This document shows positions 23,652 through 33,341 of a stretch of 37,732 bases of DNA, piece after piece (the stretch's first letter is position 1; the number at the start of each line of letters is the position of its first letter). The notes below the pieces were generated by a model, which made no database searches, was not told where the DNA came from, and was given only the letters and a program-made list of their open reading frames with translations. Both the position numbers and the translations under genes were made by a program. Origin of the DNA: JBBBNV01 sp037137075 (GTDB lineage: Bacteria; Bacillota; Bacilli; Paenibacillales; NBRC-103111); NCBI RefSeq assembly GCF_037137075.1, contig NZ_JBBBNV010000034.1, positions 1 through 37,732 on the forward strand, given 5' to 3'.

Positions 23652-25199
23652 TTAATGTTTGAAGTGACGGACGCCAGTCATAACCATGGCGATTCCGTGC
23701 GCATTGGCAACCTGAATCGATTCTTCGTCTTTAATTGAGCCGCCAGGCTGAATGACAGCTGTGATGCCCGCTTGTGCAGCAAGCTCCAAGGTATCGCCCA
23801 TCGGGAAGAAGGCATCGGAAGCCAGTACGCCGCCTTTGCTTTTCTCTCCGGCTTGCTCGATGGCAATACGCGCTGCGCCGACACGGTTCATTTGGCCTGC
23901 GCCCACACCGATTGTCATATCATCCTTTGCCAGAACAATTGCATTCGATTTAACATGCTTGACAACCTTCCAGCCGAACAGCAGCTGCTTCAGCTCTTCT
24001 GCGGTTGGCGCACGGTCGGTGACCACCTTCAAGTCAGCTTCCGCAATTTGATGCACATCGCTGTCTTGAACGAGAACGCCGCCCTCTACTGTTGTCAGAA
24101 GCGGCTCCGCTTTGCGCTCTGCGCCGAAAGCCTCTTCGCCCAGCTTCAGAAGACGAAGGTTCTTTTTCTTTTTGAGAATGTCCAGTGCCTCGTCCGTGAA
24201 ATCCGGCGCGATGACAATTTCGAGGAAGATTTCGTTCAGACGCTGCGCCGTTGCGGTGCCAATCGTCCGGTTAGCTACTACAATTCCGCCGAAGATGGAG
24301 GTTGGGTCCGCTTCGTATGCTTTTTGATACGCTTCGTCAATCGTGCTTCCAATACCTACGCCGCAAGGGTTCATGTGCTTTACAGCCACAACCGCCGGCT
24401 CGCTGAATTCCTTCACGATTTGCAGCGCGGCGTTGGCGTCATTGATATTGTTATAGGACAGCTCCTTGCCGTGCAGCTGCTCAGCTGTCGTAATATTGCC
24501 GGCAGCAGCAAGCGGCTTGCGGTATACGGCGGCGTTTTGGTGCGGGTTCTCGCCATAACGAAGCTCCTGAATTTTCTCATAGGTTACGGTCAGCTTCTCC
24601 GGATAAATGTCGCCAACCTGCTTGCTCATGTAATCGGCAATTAAGGAATCATAGGAAGCCGTGTGACGGAACACTTTGGCCGTCAGGCGCTTGCGGGTTT
24701 CAAACGTGGTGTCGCCTTCCGCACGAATTTCTTCCAGCACACCGGCATAATCGGCAGCATCAACGATGACCGTGACGAAGGCATGATTTTTGGCTGCCGA
24801 ACGAAGCATCGTCGGCCCGCCGATATCGATATTCTCAATGGCATCCTCATAGCTGACATTCGGCTTCGCAATGGTAGCCGCGAACGGATACAGGTTAACG
24901 ACAACCATGTCGATATACCCAAGACCCAGCTTCTCCATTTGCTCCTGGTGCTCTTTGCTGTCGCGAATCGCCAGCAACCCGCTGTGTACGACCGGGTGCA
25001 GCGTTTTGACACGACCATCCAGAATCTCCGGGAATCCGGTTACTTCCGAAATGCCGACCACCGGGATTTCGTTTTGCTGCAGCAGGCTGTGAGTGCCCCC
25101 CGTCGAAATAATCTCCACGCCCAGCTTCGACAGCTCGCGAGCAAATTCGACAATGCCTGTTTTATCGGATACGCTGATTAACGCACGTTTGATTGCCAC
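23652..25199 (-). CDS. purH: Bifunctional AICAR transformylase / IMP cyclohydrolase
   Basis: The last two steps to IMP are carried out here. The N-terminal MGS-like cyclohydrolase domain starts AIKRALISVSDKTGIVEFAR and contains STGGTHSLL. The AICAR formyltransferase domain has the KHMNPCGVGIG motif, SDAFFPMGDTLELAAQAGIT and the terminal MTGVRHFKH. The start is the GTG at 25199, preceded by AAGGAGG with eight bases spacing, giving 515 aa. The frame is open to 25271 but those 24 codons are not family sequence and would bury the ribosome site. Confidence 0.97.
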   Translation of the reverse strand: MAIKRALISVSDKTGIVEFARELSKLGVEIISTGGTHSLLQQNEIPVVGISEVTGFPEILDGRVKTLHPVVHSGLLAIRDSKEHQEQMEKLGLGYIDMVVVNLYPFAATIAKPNVSYEDAIENIDIGGPTMLRSAAKNHAFVTVIVDAADYAGVLEEIRAEGDTTFETRKRLTAKVFRHTASYDSLIADYMSKQVGDIYPEKLTVTYEKIQELRYGENPHQNAAVYRKPLAAAGNITTAEQLHGKELSYNNINDANAALQIVKEFSEPAVVAVKHMNPCGVGIGSTIDEAYQKAYEADPTSIFGGIVVANRTIGTATAQRLNEIFLEIVIAPDFTDEALDILKKKKNLRLLKLGEEAFGAERKAEPLLTTVEGGVLVQDSDVHQIAEADLKVVTDRAPTAEELKQLLFGWKVVKHVKSNAIVLAKDDMTIGVGAGQMNRVGAARIAIEQAGEKSKGGVLASDAFFPMGDTLELAAQAGITAVIQPGGSIKDEESIQVANAHGIAMVMTGVRHFKH

Positions 25200-25260
25200 T
25201 TCGTTGGCCTCCTTGATATCGTTATGTAAAATAGAGGGGCGTTCAGCCCCCGAATCTCGT

Positions 25261-25881
25261 CTATTTGTCAATTATGACACGGCGCCCATCGACCTGTACC
25301 CGCTTCTCGCAGAACAGCTGTACCGCTTGAGGCAGCAGCTCATGCTCCGCCTGATGAATACGCGCTGCCAAGGCTTCCGCATCGTCGGATTCCAGAACCT
25401 CCACTGCACGCTGAGCGATAATCGGCCCTGTATCCATGCCTCCGTCCACCACATGCACAGTGATTCCCGTCACCTTCACGCCATGAGCAAGCGCCTGCCC
25501 GATAGCATCCAGTCCGGGAAAAGACGGGAGCAGCGACGGATGCAAATTAATGATGCGATCCCGGTAAGCGTCCAGCAGCGTCTCTCCGACAATACGCATA
25601 TAGCCGGCCAGCACCACCAGCTCAACACCGGCGGATTGCAGCTGAGCGACAATCTCCTGCTCGTATGCAGCCTTGCCGCCTTTGTCCGCATAATCCTTCG
25701 GCCGGAACGCCAGCACCGGGATGCCCGCCGCTTCCGCGCGGGAAACCACCCTTGCTTGAGGTCTATCACAAACGAGAAGCTCGATGCGTGCATCGAGCTT
25801 ACCCTCTTGTACAGCATCCGTCAGGGCCTGGAAGTTCGAACCGCTGCCCGAAGCGAATACTGCAATACGGAGCGTACTCAT
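25261..25881 (-). CDS. purN: Phosphoribosylglycinamide formyltransferase (GART)
   Basis: The 206-aa folate-dependent enzyme formylates GAR. Its N-terminus is LRIAVFASGSGSNFQALTDA (phosphate loop). NLHPSLLPSFPGLDAIGQAL contains the catalytic His region, and GITVHVVDGGMDTGPIIAQ the conserved Asp. The length is standard. It overlaps purM by 4 bp (ATGA), implying translational coupling. Confidence 0.97.
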   Translation of the reverse strand: MSTLRIAVFASGSGSNFQALTDAVQEGKLDARIELLVCDRPQARVVSRAEAAGIPVLAFRPKDYADKGGKAAYEQEIVAQLQSAGVELVVLAGYMRIVGETLLDAYRDRIINLHPSLLPSFPGLDAIGQALAHGVKVTGITVHVVDGGMDTGPIIAQRAVEVLESDDAEALAARIHQAEHELLPQAVQLFCEKRVQVDGRRVIIDK

Positions 25882-26921
25882 TCGAGTTCCACTCCACTGA
25901 ATGTTACAACTTGCTCTCCGGCCGTCACTTCACCGATACGGTATACGCTCTCGCCCAGCTCGCTGGCGATCATCATGGCTTCTTCAGCCTGGTCGGCAGG
26001 GACGATCAGAACCATCCCGATTCCCATGTTGAAGGTACGGAACATATCACGCCCGCTTACCGCCCCTTCGCGCTGCATCAGCTTGAAGATTGGCAATACC
26101 GGCCAGCTCCCGCCCTCGATATGAACATTGACATTTGCAGGCAGCACACGCGGAATATTTTCAATGAAGCCGCCGCCTGTAATATGTGCAAGACCTTTTA
26201 CATTCACCTTTTCCAGCAGCGCCAGAATCGATTTGACGTAAATTTTGGTTGGCGCCAGCAGCACGTCGCCCAGACGTCCGCCAAGCTCGGCCACTTCATC
26301 ATGAAGCTTGTAGCCCTTTTCTTCCAGCAGCAGACGGCGTACCAGGGAGAAGCCATTGCTGTGCACACCGCTGGAAGCGAAGCCCAGCACGATATCGCCA
26401 GGAGCGATCGACTTGCCGTCGATCATTTTCTTCTTGTCGACGATACCAACCGAGAAGCCGGCGATATCGTATTCGCCTTCACTATACATGCCCGGCATTT
26501 CCGCGGTTTCCCCGCCAATCAAAGCGCAGCCGGATTGCACGCAGCCGTCCGAAATCCCTTTTACGATAGCCTCGATTTTCTCCGGAATGACTTTGTCACA
26601 GGCCAAATAATCCAGGAAAAAGAGCGGCTCAGCGCCCTGCACTACAATGTCATTCACGCACATGGCGACAGCATCGATTCCGATCGTATCGTGCTTATCC
26701 ATAGCAAAAGCGATTTTCAGCTTCGTACCGACGCCGTCCGTTCCCGAAACAAGAACCGGCTCTTCGTACTTGTCTTTGTTCAAGCCAAACAGCGCCCCAA
26801 AGCCTCCAAGCTCTGTCAGTACCTCCGGACGGTACGTCTGCTTCACGTGCTTTTTCATCCGTTCGACCGCTTCGTTACCTGCCGCGATATCGACTCCAGC
26901 TTTTTTATATGCATCCGACAA
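25878..26921 (-). CDS. purM: Phosphoribosylformylglycinamidine cyclo-ligase (AIR synthetase)
   Basis: The 347-aa PurM closes the imidazole ring to give AIR using ATP. Motifs are SGTDGVGTKLKIAFAMDKHD (ATP site), AVAMCVNDIVVQGAEPLFFL and ALIGGETAEMPGMY, with C-terminal HITGGGFIENIPRVLP. The start is a TTG, with GGAG nine bases upstream, producing SDAYKKAGVDIAAGN. It is separated from purF by 371 bp, an unusually large gap for this operon. Confidence 0.97.
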   Translation of the reverse strand: MSDAYKKAGVDIAAGNEAVERMKKHVKQTYRPEVLTELGGFGALFGLNKDKYEEPVLVSGTDGVGTKLKIAFAMDKHDTIGIDAVAMCVNDIVVQGAEPLFFLDYLACDKVIPEKIEAIVKGISDGCVQSGCALIGGETAEMPGMYSEGEYDIAGFSVGIVDKKKMIDGKSIAPGDIVLGFASSGVHSNGFSLVRRLLLEEKGYKLHDEVAELGGRLGDVLLAPTKIYVKSILALLEKVNVKGLAHITGGGFIENIPRVLPANVNVHIEGGSWPVLPIFKLMQREGAVSGRDMFRTFNMGIGMVLIVPADQAEEAMMIASELGESVYRIGEVTAGEQVVTFSGVELE

Positions 26922-27292
26922 TGATTTCCACTCCTTCAGGGTGATAGAAACGGCCTGCCGTTTTCCTCCGAAAACGTGTCCGTCTACAGGTCATACTCAA
27001 CTGCGGGCCAAGGCATCTTCCTATTGCTGCCGTCCTGCGGGCTGATTTCTGCATCAGCCTCGAAGCGCCAACAGGCTTCTGGCACAAAGGGCCAGCATCC
27101 CCCGCTTCACGTCGCCTTCGGCAAATCTTGCTCCACACATTCGGCCTGCTCGCAGGGCTTTGCTGCTTAAAACCGTCATGACTTTCTGTCGCATCCCCGG
27201 TATGAGAGCAGCTCTTTCACAAAAAGGGAGCGATAACCTCGATAATGGCGATGATGCAGTGATTCTGCCGCTCTACGCAGCTCGGTTTGCGC
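26922..27292. other. Intra-operon gap between purF and purM
   Basis: There are 371 bp with no gene that I can support. The stretch is GC-rich and contains a minus-strand copy of the 40-bp interspersed repeat (27166-27205). No convincing terminator or promoter was found, so read-through from purF to purM is assumed. Confidence 0.6.
27166..27205 (-). repeat. 40-bp interspersed repeat, copy 2 (inside the pur operon)
   Basis: Reverse complement of the element at 12576-12615: it shares GCGACAGAAAGTCATGACGG exactly and differs at about four of 40 positions. It is oriented with pur transcription. Confidence 0.82.
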
Positions 27293-28798
27293 TTAATCGC
27301 AAGCGCAGCCGACATTTTCCTTCTCGTCATAGACCGGTGTCGGGTAATTGTTATCGAAGCAGGCTGTGCAGTAGCCCCGGTTCGGAATTCCTGCGGGGCC
27401 GCCGATAGAATCCAGCAAGCCTTCATGGCTCAGGAAATGCAGGGAATCAGCGTTAATCGCCATACGAATTTCTTCGATGGTTTTCACCGCCGCAATCAAA
27501 TCCTCACGAGTCGGCGTATCGATACCGTAGAAGCATGGGTTTTTGAACGGCGGCGAGCTGATGCGCACATGAACCTCCGTCGCCCCTGCTTCCCGCAGCA
27601 GATTGACAATCCGCAGCGAGGTTGTGCCCCGCACGATCGAGTCGTCAATCATGACCACCCGTTTGCCCTCCACAACCCGGCGCACCGCGCTAAGCTTCAT
27701 CTTCACGCCCTGCTCGCGCAGCTCCTGGCTAGGTTGGATAAACGTCCGGCCGGTATATCGGTTCTTGATAAGACCCAGCTCATACGGAATACCAGTTTGT
27801 TCAGCAAAGCCAATTGCCGCCGAAATACTTGAATCCGGCACCCCGGTGACGACATCGGCATCGACAAATGCCTCACGTGCCAGCTGACGGCCCATGTTTT
27901 TGCGAGCCGTATGAATGTTGACCTCATCCACATCACTGTCAGGGCGGGAGAAGTAGATGTACTCCATCGCGCAAACAGCCCGGCGCATCATCGGCGCAAA
28001 CCGGTCTTCCCGGTACCCGCCTGCTGTATCGATAACGATAAGCTCACCCGGCAATACATCGCGTACGTACGTGCCGCCTACGGCATCGAACGCACAGGTC
28101 TCCGAGGCGAACAAGTACGAAGTGCCCAGACGCCCCATAACAAATGGACGCAAGCCGTAAGGGTCCCGCGCGGCAATCAGCTTATCCTTCGTCATAAACA
28201 GGAACGCGTACGCTCCGCTCACCTGCAGCAGCGCTTCCTTCACCGCCAGCACAATGTCGTCATGCTTGGAACGGGCGATCAGGTGGGCAATAACCTCCGT
28301 ATCGCTTGATGTTTGGAAAATCGATCCCTGCCGCTCCAGATTGCGCCGAATCTCGTTCGCGTTCACGAGGTTCCCGTTCGTTGCCACCGCCAGGTCGCCT
28401 TCCCGGTACTTAAACACAAGCGGCTGCGCATTCGCAAGCTTGCTTTCTCCGGCTGTCGAATAGCGAACGTGTCCAATCGAACGCGGGCCATCGAGCGATT
28501 GCAGCAGCGTATTGTCGAACACTTCCTTTACCAGCCCCATGCCCCGGTGATAACGGAAGCCGTTGGCGCCGCCCATCGTAGCGATGCCGCAGCTCTCCTG
28601 ACCCCGGTGCTGGAGTGCGTGAAGGCCGTAATAAGAAAGCGAAGAAGCCTCGGGGTGACCATACACCCCGAAGACTCCACACTCCTCCTTCACCTTGTCG
28701 AACATATTTTCATGATTGATGCCTTCATTATAATAATCGCCTGTCCACAGCTTAGGCGTTACCAGCCGACCTGCAGATGATTTCAGTTCATCAAGCAT
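27293..28798 (-). CDS. purF: Amidophosphoribosyltransferase
   Basis: This is the committed step: PRPP plus glutamine gives phosphoribosylamine. The mature glutaminase N-terminus is the Cys of ECGVFGVYGH after a propeptide of about 40 residues, followed by YYGLHALQHRGQES. The PRPP-binding motif is VVMIDDSIVRGTTSLRIVNL. C-terminal cysteines in YCTACF and the upstream NPCFYG fit the Fe-S cluster of the Bacillus-type enzyme. The start is the ATG at 28798, with GGAAGGA nine bases away. A TTG at 28816 is also in frame. The gene overlaps purL by 16 bp. Confidence 0.96.
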   Translation of the reverse strand: MLDELKSSAGRLVTPKLWTGDYYNEGINHENMFDKVKEECGVFGVYGHPEASSLSYYGLHALQHRGQESCGIATMGGANGFRYHRGMGLVKEVFDNTLLQSLDGPRSIGHVRYSTAGESKLANAQPLVFKYREGDLAVATNGNLVNANEIRRNLERQGSIFQTSSDTEVIAHLIARSKHDDIVLAVKEALLQVSGAYAFLFMTKDKLIAARDPYGLRPFVMGRLGTSYLFASETCAFDAVGGTYVRDVLPGELIVIDTAGGYREDRFAPMMRRAVCAMEYIYFSRPDSDVDEVNIHTARKNMGRQLAREAFVDADVVTGVPDSSISAAIGFAEQTGIPYELGLIKNRYTGRTFIQPSQELREQGVKMKLSAVRRVVEGKRVVMIDDSIVRGTTSLRIVNLLREAGATEVHVRISSPPFKNPCFYGIDTPTREDLIAAVKTIEEIRMAINADSLHFLSHEGLLDSIGGPAGIPNRGYCTACFDNNYPTPVYDEKENVGCACD

Positions 28799-31026
28799 GG
28801 AATCGCATCCTTCCAAACCTTTTCTAGCTGTTTGACTTGTTTCTGGATGACAGATTTAGCGTTCACGGTGATGTTCAATTCCGTTCCTTTAACCGTACCG
28901 ATAACCGCAGCAGGCACTCCATGATCTGCGAAATGCTTCAGCAGAGCGGCTTGCTTGTCCGGCTTCACGCTGAGCAGAATCCGCGACTGGCTTTCACTGA
29001 ACAGCGCATGGTCTGCGCGAAGTGCGGTTTCGATCGCAACTTCGGCCCCAAGACCGCCGCTGATGCTGGACTCGGCCAGCGCCAAAGCCAGACCGCCGTC
29101 GGAAACGTCATGCGCGGAAGCAACGAGCCCGCCTTGAATAGCGGACAGCAGCGCGTTCAGAAGCTTTTTCTCTACAGCCAAATCGATTTGCGGCGGACGC
29201 CCTTCGACAACGCCGTGAACGACCTTCTGGAATTCGCCGCCGCCCAGCTCCGCAAAGGTTTCGCCAAGCAGAACAATGGAGTCGCCCTCAGCCTTGAAGC
29301 CTTGGGTAGTAATGTGATCCACGTCGTGCACCAAGCCGACCATACCGATAACCGGTGTCGGGTAAATAGCGCCCTTGGCATTCTCGTTATACAAGCTGAC
29401 GTTTCCGCCGATAACCGGCGTGCTGAGCTCACGGCAAGCTTCTGCCATACCGTCCGTGGATTTCTCCAGCTGCCAGAAAATTTCCGGCTTCTCCGGGCTG
29501 CCGTAGTTCAGGTTATCTGTAATCGCCAGCGGCTCTGCACCGGAGCAAACGATGTTGCGCGCTGCTTCCGCTACTGCGATTTTGCCGCCCACTTCAGGAT
29601 CCAGATACACGAATCGCCCGTTGCAATCCGTAGTCATCGCCAGCGCCTTGCGGGTTCCAGGCACTTGGACTACAGCTGCGTCAGAACCCGGCTGAACAAC
29701 TGTGCTTGTGCGAACCATATAGTCGTATTGGTTGTAAACCCATTCCTTGCTTGCCACCGTTGGAGAACCAATAACCTTCTCCAGGGCATCATTGAGATCC
29801 GTAACTTCCGGATAAGCAGATGTATCAACCTTCGCGAATTCCTCATAATAAGCTGGAACCTTCGACGGCTTATTATAAACCGGACACTCGTCAACCAGCG
29901 CGCCTACCGGCATATCGGCAACGATCTCGCCGTGATGAACGAGCTTCAGACGGCCGTCATCGGTTACAGTACCTACATTGACGCAGTGCAGACCCCAACG
30001 TTCAAAAATCGCTTTTGCCTGTGCCTCATCCTTCGGCTCTGTAACGAACAGCATCCGCTCTTGGGACTCAGACAGCATCATTTCGTAAGCTGTCATGCCT
30101 TCTTCACGCTGCGGCACACGGTCCAGATACAGGATCATCCCGTTGCCCGCCTTGCTCGCCATTTCCGCACTGGAGCAGGTTAGGCCTGCTGCGCCCATAT
30201 CTTGAATCCCGAGCACAATGCCGGAATCGATAAGCTCCAGGCACGCCTCAAGCACGAGCTTCTCCATAAACGGATCGCCGACCTGTACAGCCGGGCGCTT
30301 CGCTTCGGATTCCGCTGTCAGCTCCTCCGAGGCGAAGGTCGCGCCGTGGATACCGTCGCGTCCCGTAGCAGGGCCAACATAGAACACCGGGTTGCCTACG
30401 CCTTTGGCAACACCTTTTTGAATCATATGGTGATCGATAATCCCTACGCACATTGCGTTGACAAGCGGATTGCCTTCGTAGCTCTCGTCAAACGCCACTT
30501 CGCCGCCCACCGTCGGAATCCCGATGCAGTTGCCGTACCCGGCGATACCGGATACTACATGCTCAAACAAATATTTAACGCGATCATTGTCCAGACGGCC
30601 GAAGCGCAGGCTGTTCAGCAGTGCAACCGGGCGCGCGCCCATGGAGAAAATATCGCGGATAATGCCGCCTACACCCGTAGCCGCGCCTTGGAAAGGCTCG
30701 ATGGCCGACGGATGGTTATGACTCTCAATTTTGAACACGACGGCCTGATTGTCGCCGATGTCTACAATACCCGCGCCTTCCCCGGGACCCATCAGGACCT
30801 TTGGACCGCTAATCGGGAATTTCTTCAGAACCGGTTTGGAGTTTTTGTAGGAGCAGTGCTCCGACCACATAACGCTGAACACGCCGATTTCGACGTAGTT
30901 CGGCTTGCGCCCCAGAAAACCGCAAATGAGGCCGTACTCCTCATCTGTCACGCCCATCTGCTTGTACAATTTTTGTTCTTCAATTTGCTGAGCGTTAGGC
31001 TCCTTAGACGTTAGCTGCTGCGCCAT
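28783..31026 (-). CDS. purL: Phosphoribosylformylglycinamidine synthase, large subunit
   Basis: The 747-aa small-form PurL makes FGAM from FGAR, ATP and ammonia delivered by PurQ, with PurS as assembly partner. Visible are FSVMWSEHCSYKNSKPVLKK at the N-terminus and VVFKIESHNHPSAIEPFQGA. ATGVGGIIRDIFSMGARPVA, the repeated half starting around DCNGRFVYLDPEVGGK, and ISGGLGAEVA near the C-terminus are also seen. It overlaps purQ by 23 bp, with GGAGGGAG before its ATG inside purQ. Confidence 0.97.
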   Translation of the reverse strand: MAQQLTSKEPNAQQIEEQKLYKQMGVTDEEYGLICGFLGRKPNYVEIGVFSVMWSEHCSYKNSKPVLKKFPISGPKVLMGPGEGAGIVDIGDNQAVVFKIESHNHPSAIEPFQGAATGVGGIIRDIFSMGARPVALLNSLRFGRLDNDRVKYLFEHVVSGIAGYGNCIGIPTVGGEVAFDESYEGNPLVNAMCVGIIDHHMIQKGVAKGVGNPVFYVGPATGRDGIHGATFASEELTAESEAKRPAVQVGDPFMEKLVLEACLELIDSGIVLGIQDMGAAGLTCSSAEMASKAGNGMILYLDRVPQREEGMTAYEMMLSESQERMLFVTEPKDEAQAKAIFERWGLHCVNVGTVTDDGRLKLVHHGEIVADMPVGALVDECPVYNKPSKVPAYYEEFAKVDTSAYPEVTDLNDALEKVIGSPTVASKEWVYNQYDYMVRTSTVVQPGSDAAVVQVPGTRKALAMTTDCNGRFVYLDPEVGGKIAVAEAARNIVCSGAEPLAITDNLNYGSPEKPEIFWQLEKSTDGMAEACRELSTPVIGGNVSLYNENAKGAIYPTPVIGMVGLVHDVDHITTQGFKAEGDSIVLLGETFAELGGGEFQKVVHGVVEGRPPQIDLAVEKKLLNALLSAIQGGLVASAHDVSDGGLALALAESSISGGLGAEVAIETALRADHALFSESQSRILLSVKPDKQAALLKHFADHGVPAAVIGTVKGTELNITVNAKSVIQKQVKQLEKVWKDAIPCLMN

Positions 31027-31696
31027 GTTTCTCCCTCCAAGTGTTCAAAATCGATGTAAACATCCGCTTCCCGTCTTCCGATCCGAGCAGCTCATGAATG
31101 GCGCGCTCCGGATGCGGCATCATGCCAAGCACGTTGCCCTTCTCATTGCAAATGCCGGCAATATCGTCTACCGAGCCGTTCGGGTTCTCCACCGCATAGC
31201 GGAACACGATCTGATTATTCGCTTTCAATTGGGCAAGCGTCTCGTCGTCGCAGTAGTAGTTGCCTTCTCCGTGCGCGATTGGAATATTAATAACCTCTCC
31301 CGCCGCATAGTCCTTGGTGAACGCGGTTGCGTTATTCTCCACACGAAGCAGGGACGCATGGCAGCGGAATTTCAAAGATGTGTTCCGAAGCATAGCTCCG
31401 GGCAGCAGACCCGATTCCAGCAAAATCTGGAACCCGTTGCAAATGCCAAGAATGAACTTGCCTTGCTCCGCCGCTTTTACAACCTCATTCATAACCGGCG
31501 CAAAACGGGCAATCGCCCCGCAGCGCAGGTAGTCGCCGTAAGAGAATCCGCCCGGCACAATAATCGCATCGTATTTGGACAAATCGGTTGCCGTATGCCA
31601 TACGTAATCAACCGGTTGGCCGATGGTTTCTTCAACCGCCTTATAACAGTCCAGGTCACAGTTGGAGCCTGGAAACACCAGTACCGCAAAATTCAT
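31004..31696 (-). CDS. purQ: Phosphoribosylformylglycinamidine synthase, glutaminase subunit
   Basis: The 230-aa class I glutamine amidotransferase feeds ammonia to PurL. The nucleophile is the Cys in FILGICNGFQILLESGLLPG. The catalytic His is in PIAHGEGNYY, with MMPHPERA near the end. The N-terminus NFAVLVFPGSNCDLDCYKAV is the standard start. It lies 26 bp after purS. The length is normal. Confidence 0.97.
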   Translation of the reverse strand: MNFAVLVFPGSNCDLDCYKAVEETIGQPVDYVWHTATDLSKYDAIIVPGGFSYGDYLRCGAIARFAPVMNEVVKAAEQGKFILGICNGFQILLESGLLPGAMLRNTSLKFRCHASLLRVENNATAFTKDYAAGEVINIPIAHGEGNYYCDDETLAQLKANNQIVFRYAVENPNGSVDDIAGICNEKGNVLGMMPHPERAIHELLGSEDGKRMFTSILNTWREKHGAAANV

Positions 31697-31722
31697 GACA
31701 GCCCCTCCTCTAGTCGCCCATA

Positions 31723-31962
31723 TTAGGCCAGTTCAAACCGGTAGTCTTCGATAACCGTGTTCGCAAGCAGCTTCTCGCACATTGCTTTGATGCGTGCTTC
31801 CGCTTCGCTGCGATCGTTTGTGTCGAGCTCAAGCTCCAAATATTTACCGATGCGCACTTTGCCGACTTCATCAAAGCCCATGGAATGAAGGGCTCCTTGC
31901 ACCGCGACGCCTTGAGGGTCGAGCACGTTTTGCTTGATGGTGACATAGACGGTTGCTTTCAT
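31723..31962 (-). CDS. purS: Phosphoribosylformylglycinamidine synthase subunit PurS
   Basis: This small 79-aa subunit bridges PurL and PurQ. It has the family's beta-alpha-beta sequence: KATVYVTIKQNVLDPQGVAV, then LHSMGFDEVGKVRIGKYLEL and a short C-terminal helix with EDYRFELA. GGAGG lies upstream of the ATG. A 216-bp spacer separates it from purC, in which no gene or strong terminator is seen. Confidence 0.96.
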   Translation of the reverse strand: MKATVYVTIKQNVLDPQGVAVQGALHSMGFDEVGKVRIGKYLELELDTNDRSEAEARIKAMCEKLLANTVIEDYRFELA

Positions 31963-32178
31963 GAGAACGAATTCCTCCTAAGTGTGGGAAAATGTTATAT
32001 ATTCCTGCAAGCGGGAGCTTGCTGAGTAAACGATAATCATGCCGGCCAAGTGAACACTCGGAACGGTAAAGCGAGCGGGCCCTAAAGGTCCGGTTAAAGA
32101 AAACATGTATAAAATTAGGATGAAGACCATCAAACCGGCTGCTTACAGCTCAAGGCCATTCGAATTAGTGAGACGATT

Positions 32179-33057
32179 TCATTTCGCCAGCCGGTTATAA
32201 ATTTCACGGTAGCGGCGGCTGGTTTCCTCAACCACATCAGCCGGCAGCGGATCAGGCTTGCTGTTCTTATCCCAGTCCGTTCCCGACAGGTACGTACGTA
32301 CCGGTTCCTTGTCCATGCTGTCAATCTCAATGTCCAAGGCATAGTTTTCCTTCGCCCAGTAACGGGAGGAATCGGGGGTGAAAATTTCGTCAATCAAAAT
32401 AATTTCCCCGTCAATCAGACCGAATTCAAACTTCGTATCCGCCAAAATAATACCGCGCTCCGCGCAAAACGCATGCGCGAACTCGTACAGCCGGATGCTT
32501 TTCTCCCGAAGCTGATCGGCAATATCCGCACCGACAAGCTCCTGCATCTTCTCGAACGGAATGTCCTCGTCATGACCGACGTCGTTTTTGGCGGCCGGAG
32601 TGAAAATCGGCTGCGCAAACTTCTCGTTTTTGCGTAGGCCTTCCGGAAGCTTGATGCCGTTAATCTCGCCGGTTTGCTGGTATTGACGCCAGCCGCCGCC
32701 GGTAATGTACCCGCGGACAACACACTCAATGTCGATGCGCTGGGCTTTTTTCGTTACCATGATCCGATCCTTCAGGACAGCCGGGTCAGTGACCAAATCG
32801 CCCAGCTTTTCTACATCGGCGTGTACGACATGGTTCGTTTGAATCGCCGCAGTCTGCTCGAACCAAAACTTGCTGAGCAGATTCAGGACATTGCCCTTAT
32901 CCGGCACCGCGGGATCAAGCACCCAGTCAAATGCAGAGATGCGATCCGTAACCGCAATTAGAAAATGCTCGCCCAGGTCATACAACTCCCGGACCTTGCC
33001 TTTGTACAGCAGCGGGGCTTTAATGTAGCTTTCCGCACTGGAGATTGCTGTGCTCAA
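32179..33057 (-). CDS. purC: SAICAR synthetase
   Basis: The enzyme condenses CAIR with aspartate. The N-terminal motif APLLYKGKVRELYDLGEHFL and VTDRISAFDWVL, the mid-chain IECVVRGYITGGGWRQY, LADTKFEFGL and LIDEIFTPDSSRYW identify it. It belongs to the longer (about 290 aa) PurC group. The start is taken as TTG at 33057, because AAGGAGG sits eight bases upstream inside codons of the longer frame that opens at 33138. The result is 292 aa. Confidence 0.95.
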   Translation of the reverse strand: MSTAISSAESYIKAPLLYKGKVRELYDLGEHFLIAVTDRISAFDWVLDPAVPDKGNVLNLLSKFWFEQTAAIQTNHVVHADVEKLGDLVTDPAVLKDRIMVTKKAQRIDIECVVRGYITGGGWRQYQQTGEINGIKLPEGLRKNEKFAQPIFTPAAKNDVGHDEDIPFEKMQELVGADIADQLREKSIRLYEFAHAFCAERGIILADTKFEFGLIDGEIILIDEIFTPDSSRYWAKENYALDIEIDSMDKEPVRTYLSGTDWDKNSKPDPLPADVVEETSRRYREIYNRLAK

Positions 33058-33341
33058 GAGGAGTGCCTCCTTCATATCGTATCGCCTTGCGCTAAAATCC
33101 AGGTGCCGCCTGAGAGCCGAGCAATCCGCGGCCGCCATTGGTCAGAGAAATCCTTATTGCGGATTGCCTGCGGTTACTCCAAGGTCCCCTTCAGCCATTG
33201 TTGAGAAGAACCCGGGTGAAACCGTTATACCAATTAACGAACCGTTTCACTTGCCGGGACTGCGGGAAACCAGCTCTCAGAACCTGCCCGATTTCATTCA
33301 CGGCAGTAACCTTTCGGTCACGATGGTTTTTACTATATTAA
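33058..33341. other. purB-purC spacer with inverted repeat
   Basis: The 284-bp spacer has no gene. Around 33209-33262, CCCGG-GTGAAAC and GTTTCAC-TTG-CCGGG form a 12-bp two-part stem around a 21-nt loop. No T-run follows on the minus strand, so it is more like an RNA processing or stability element than a terminator. Confidence 0.5.
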
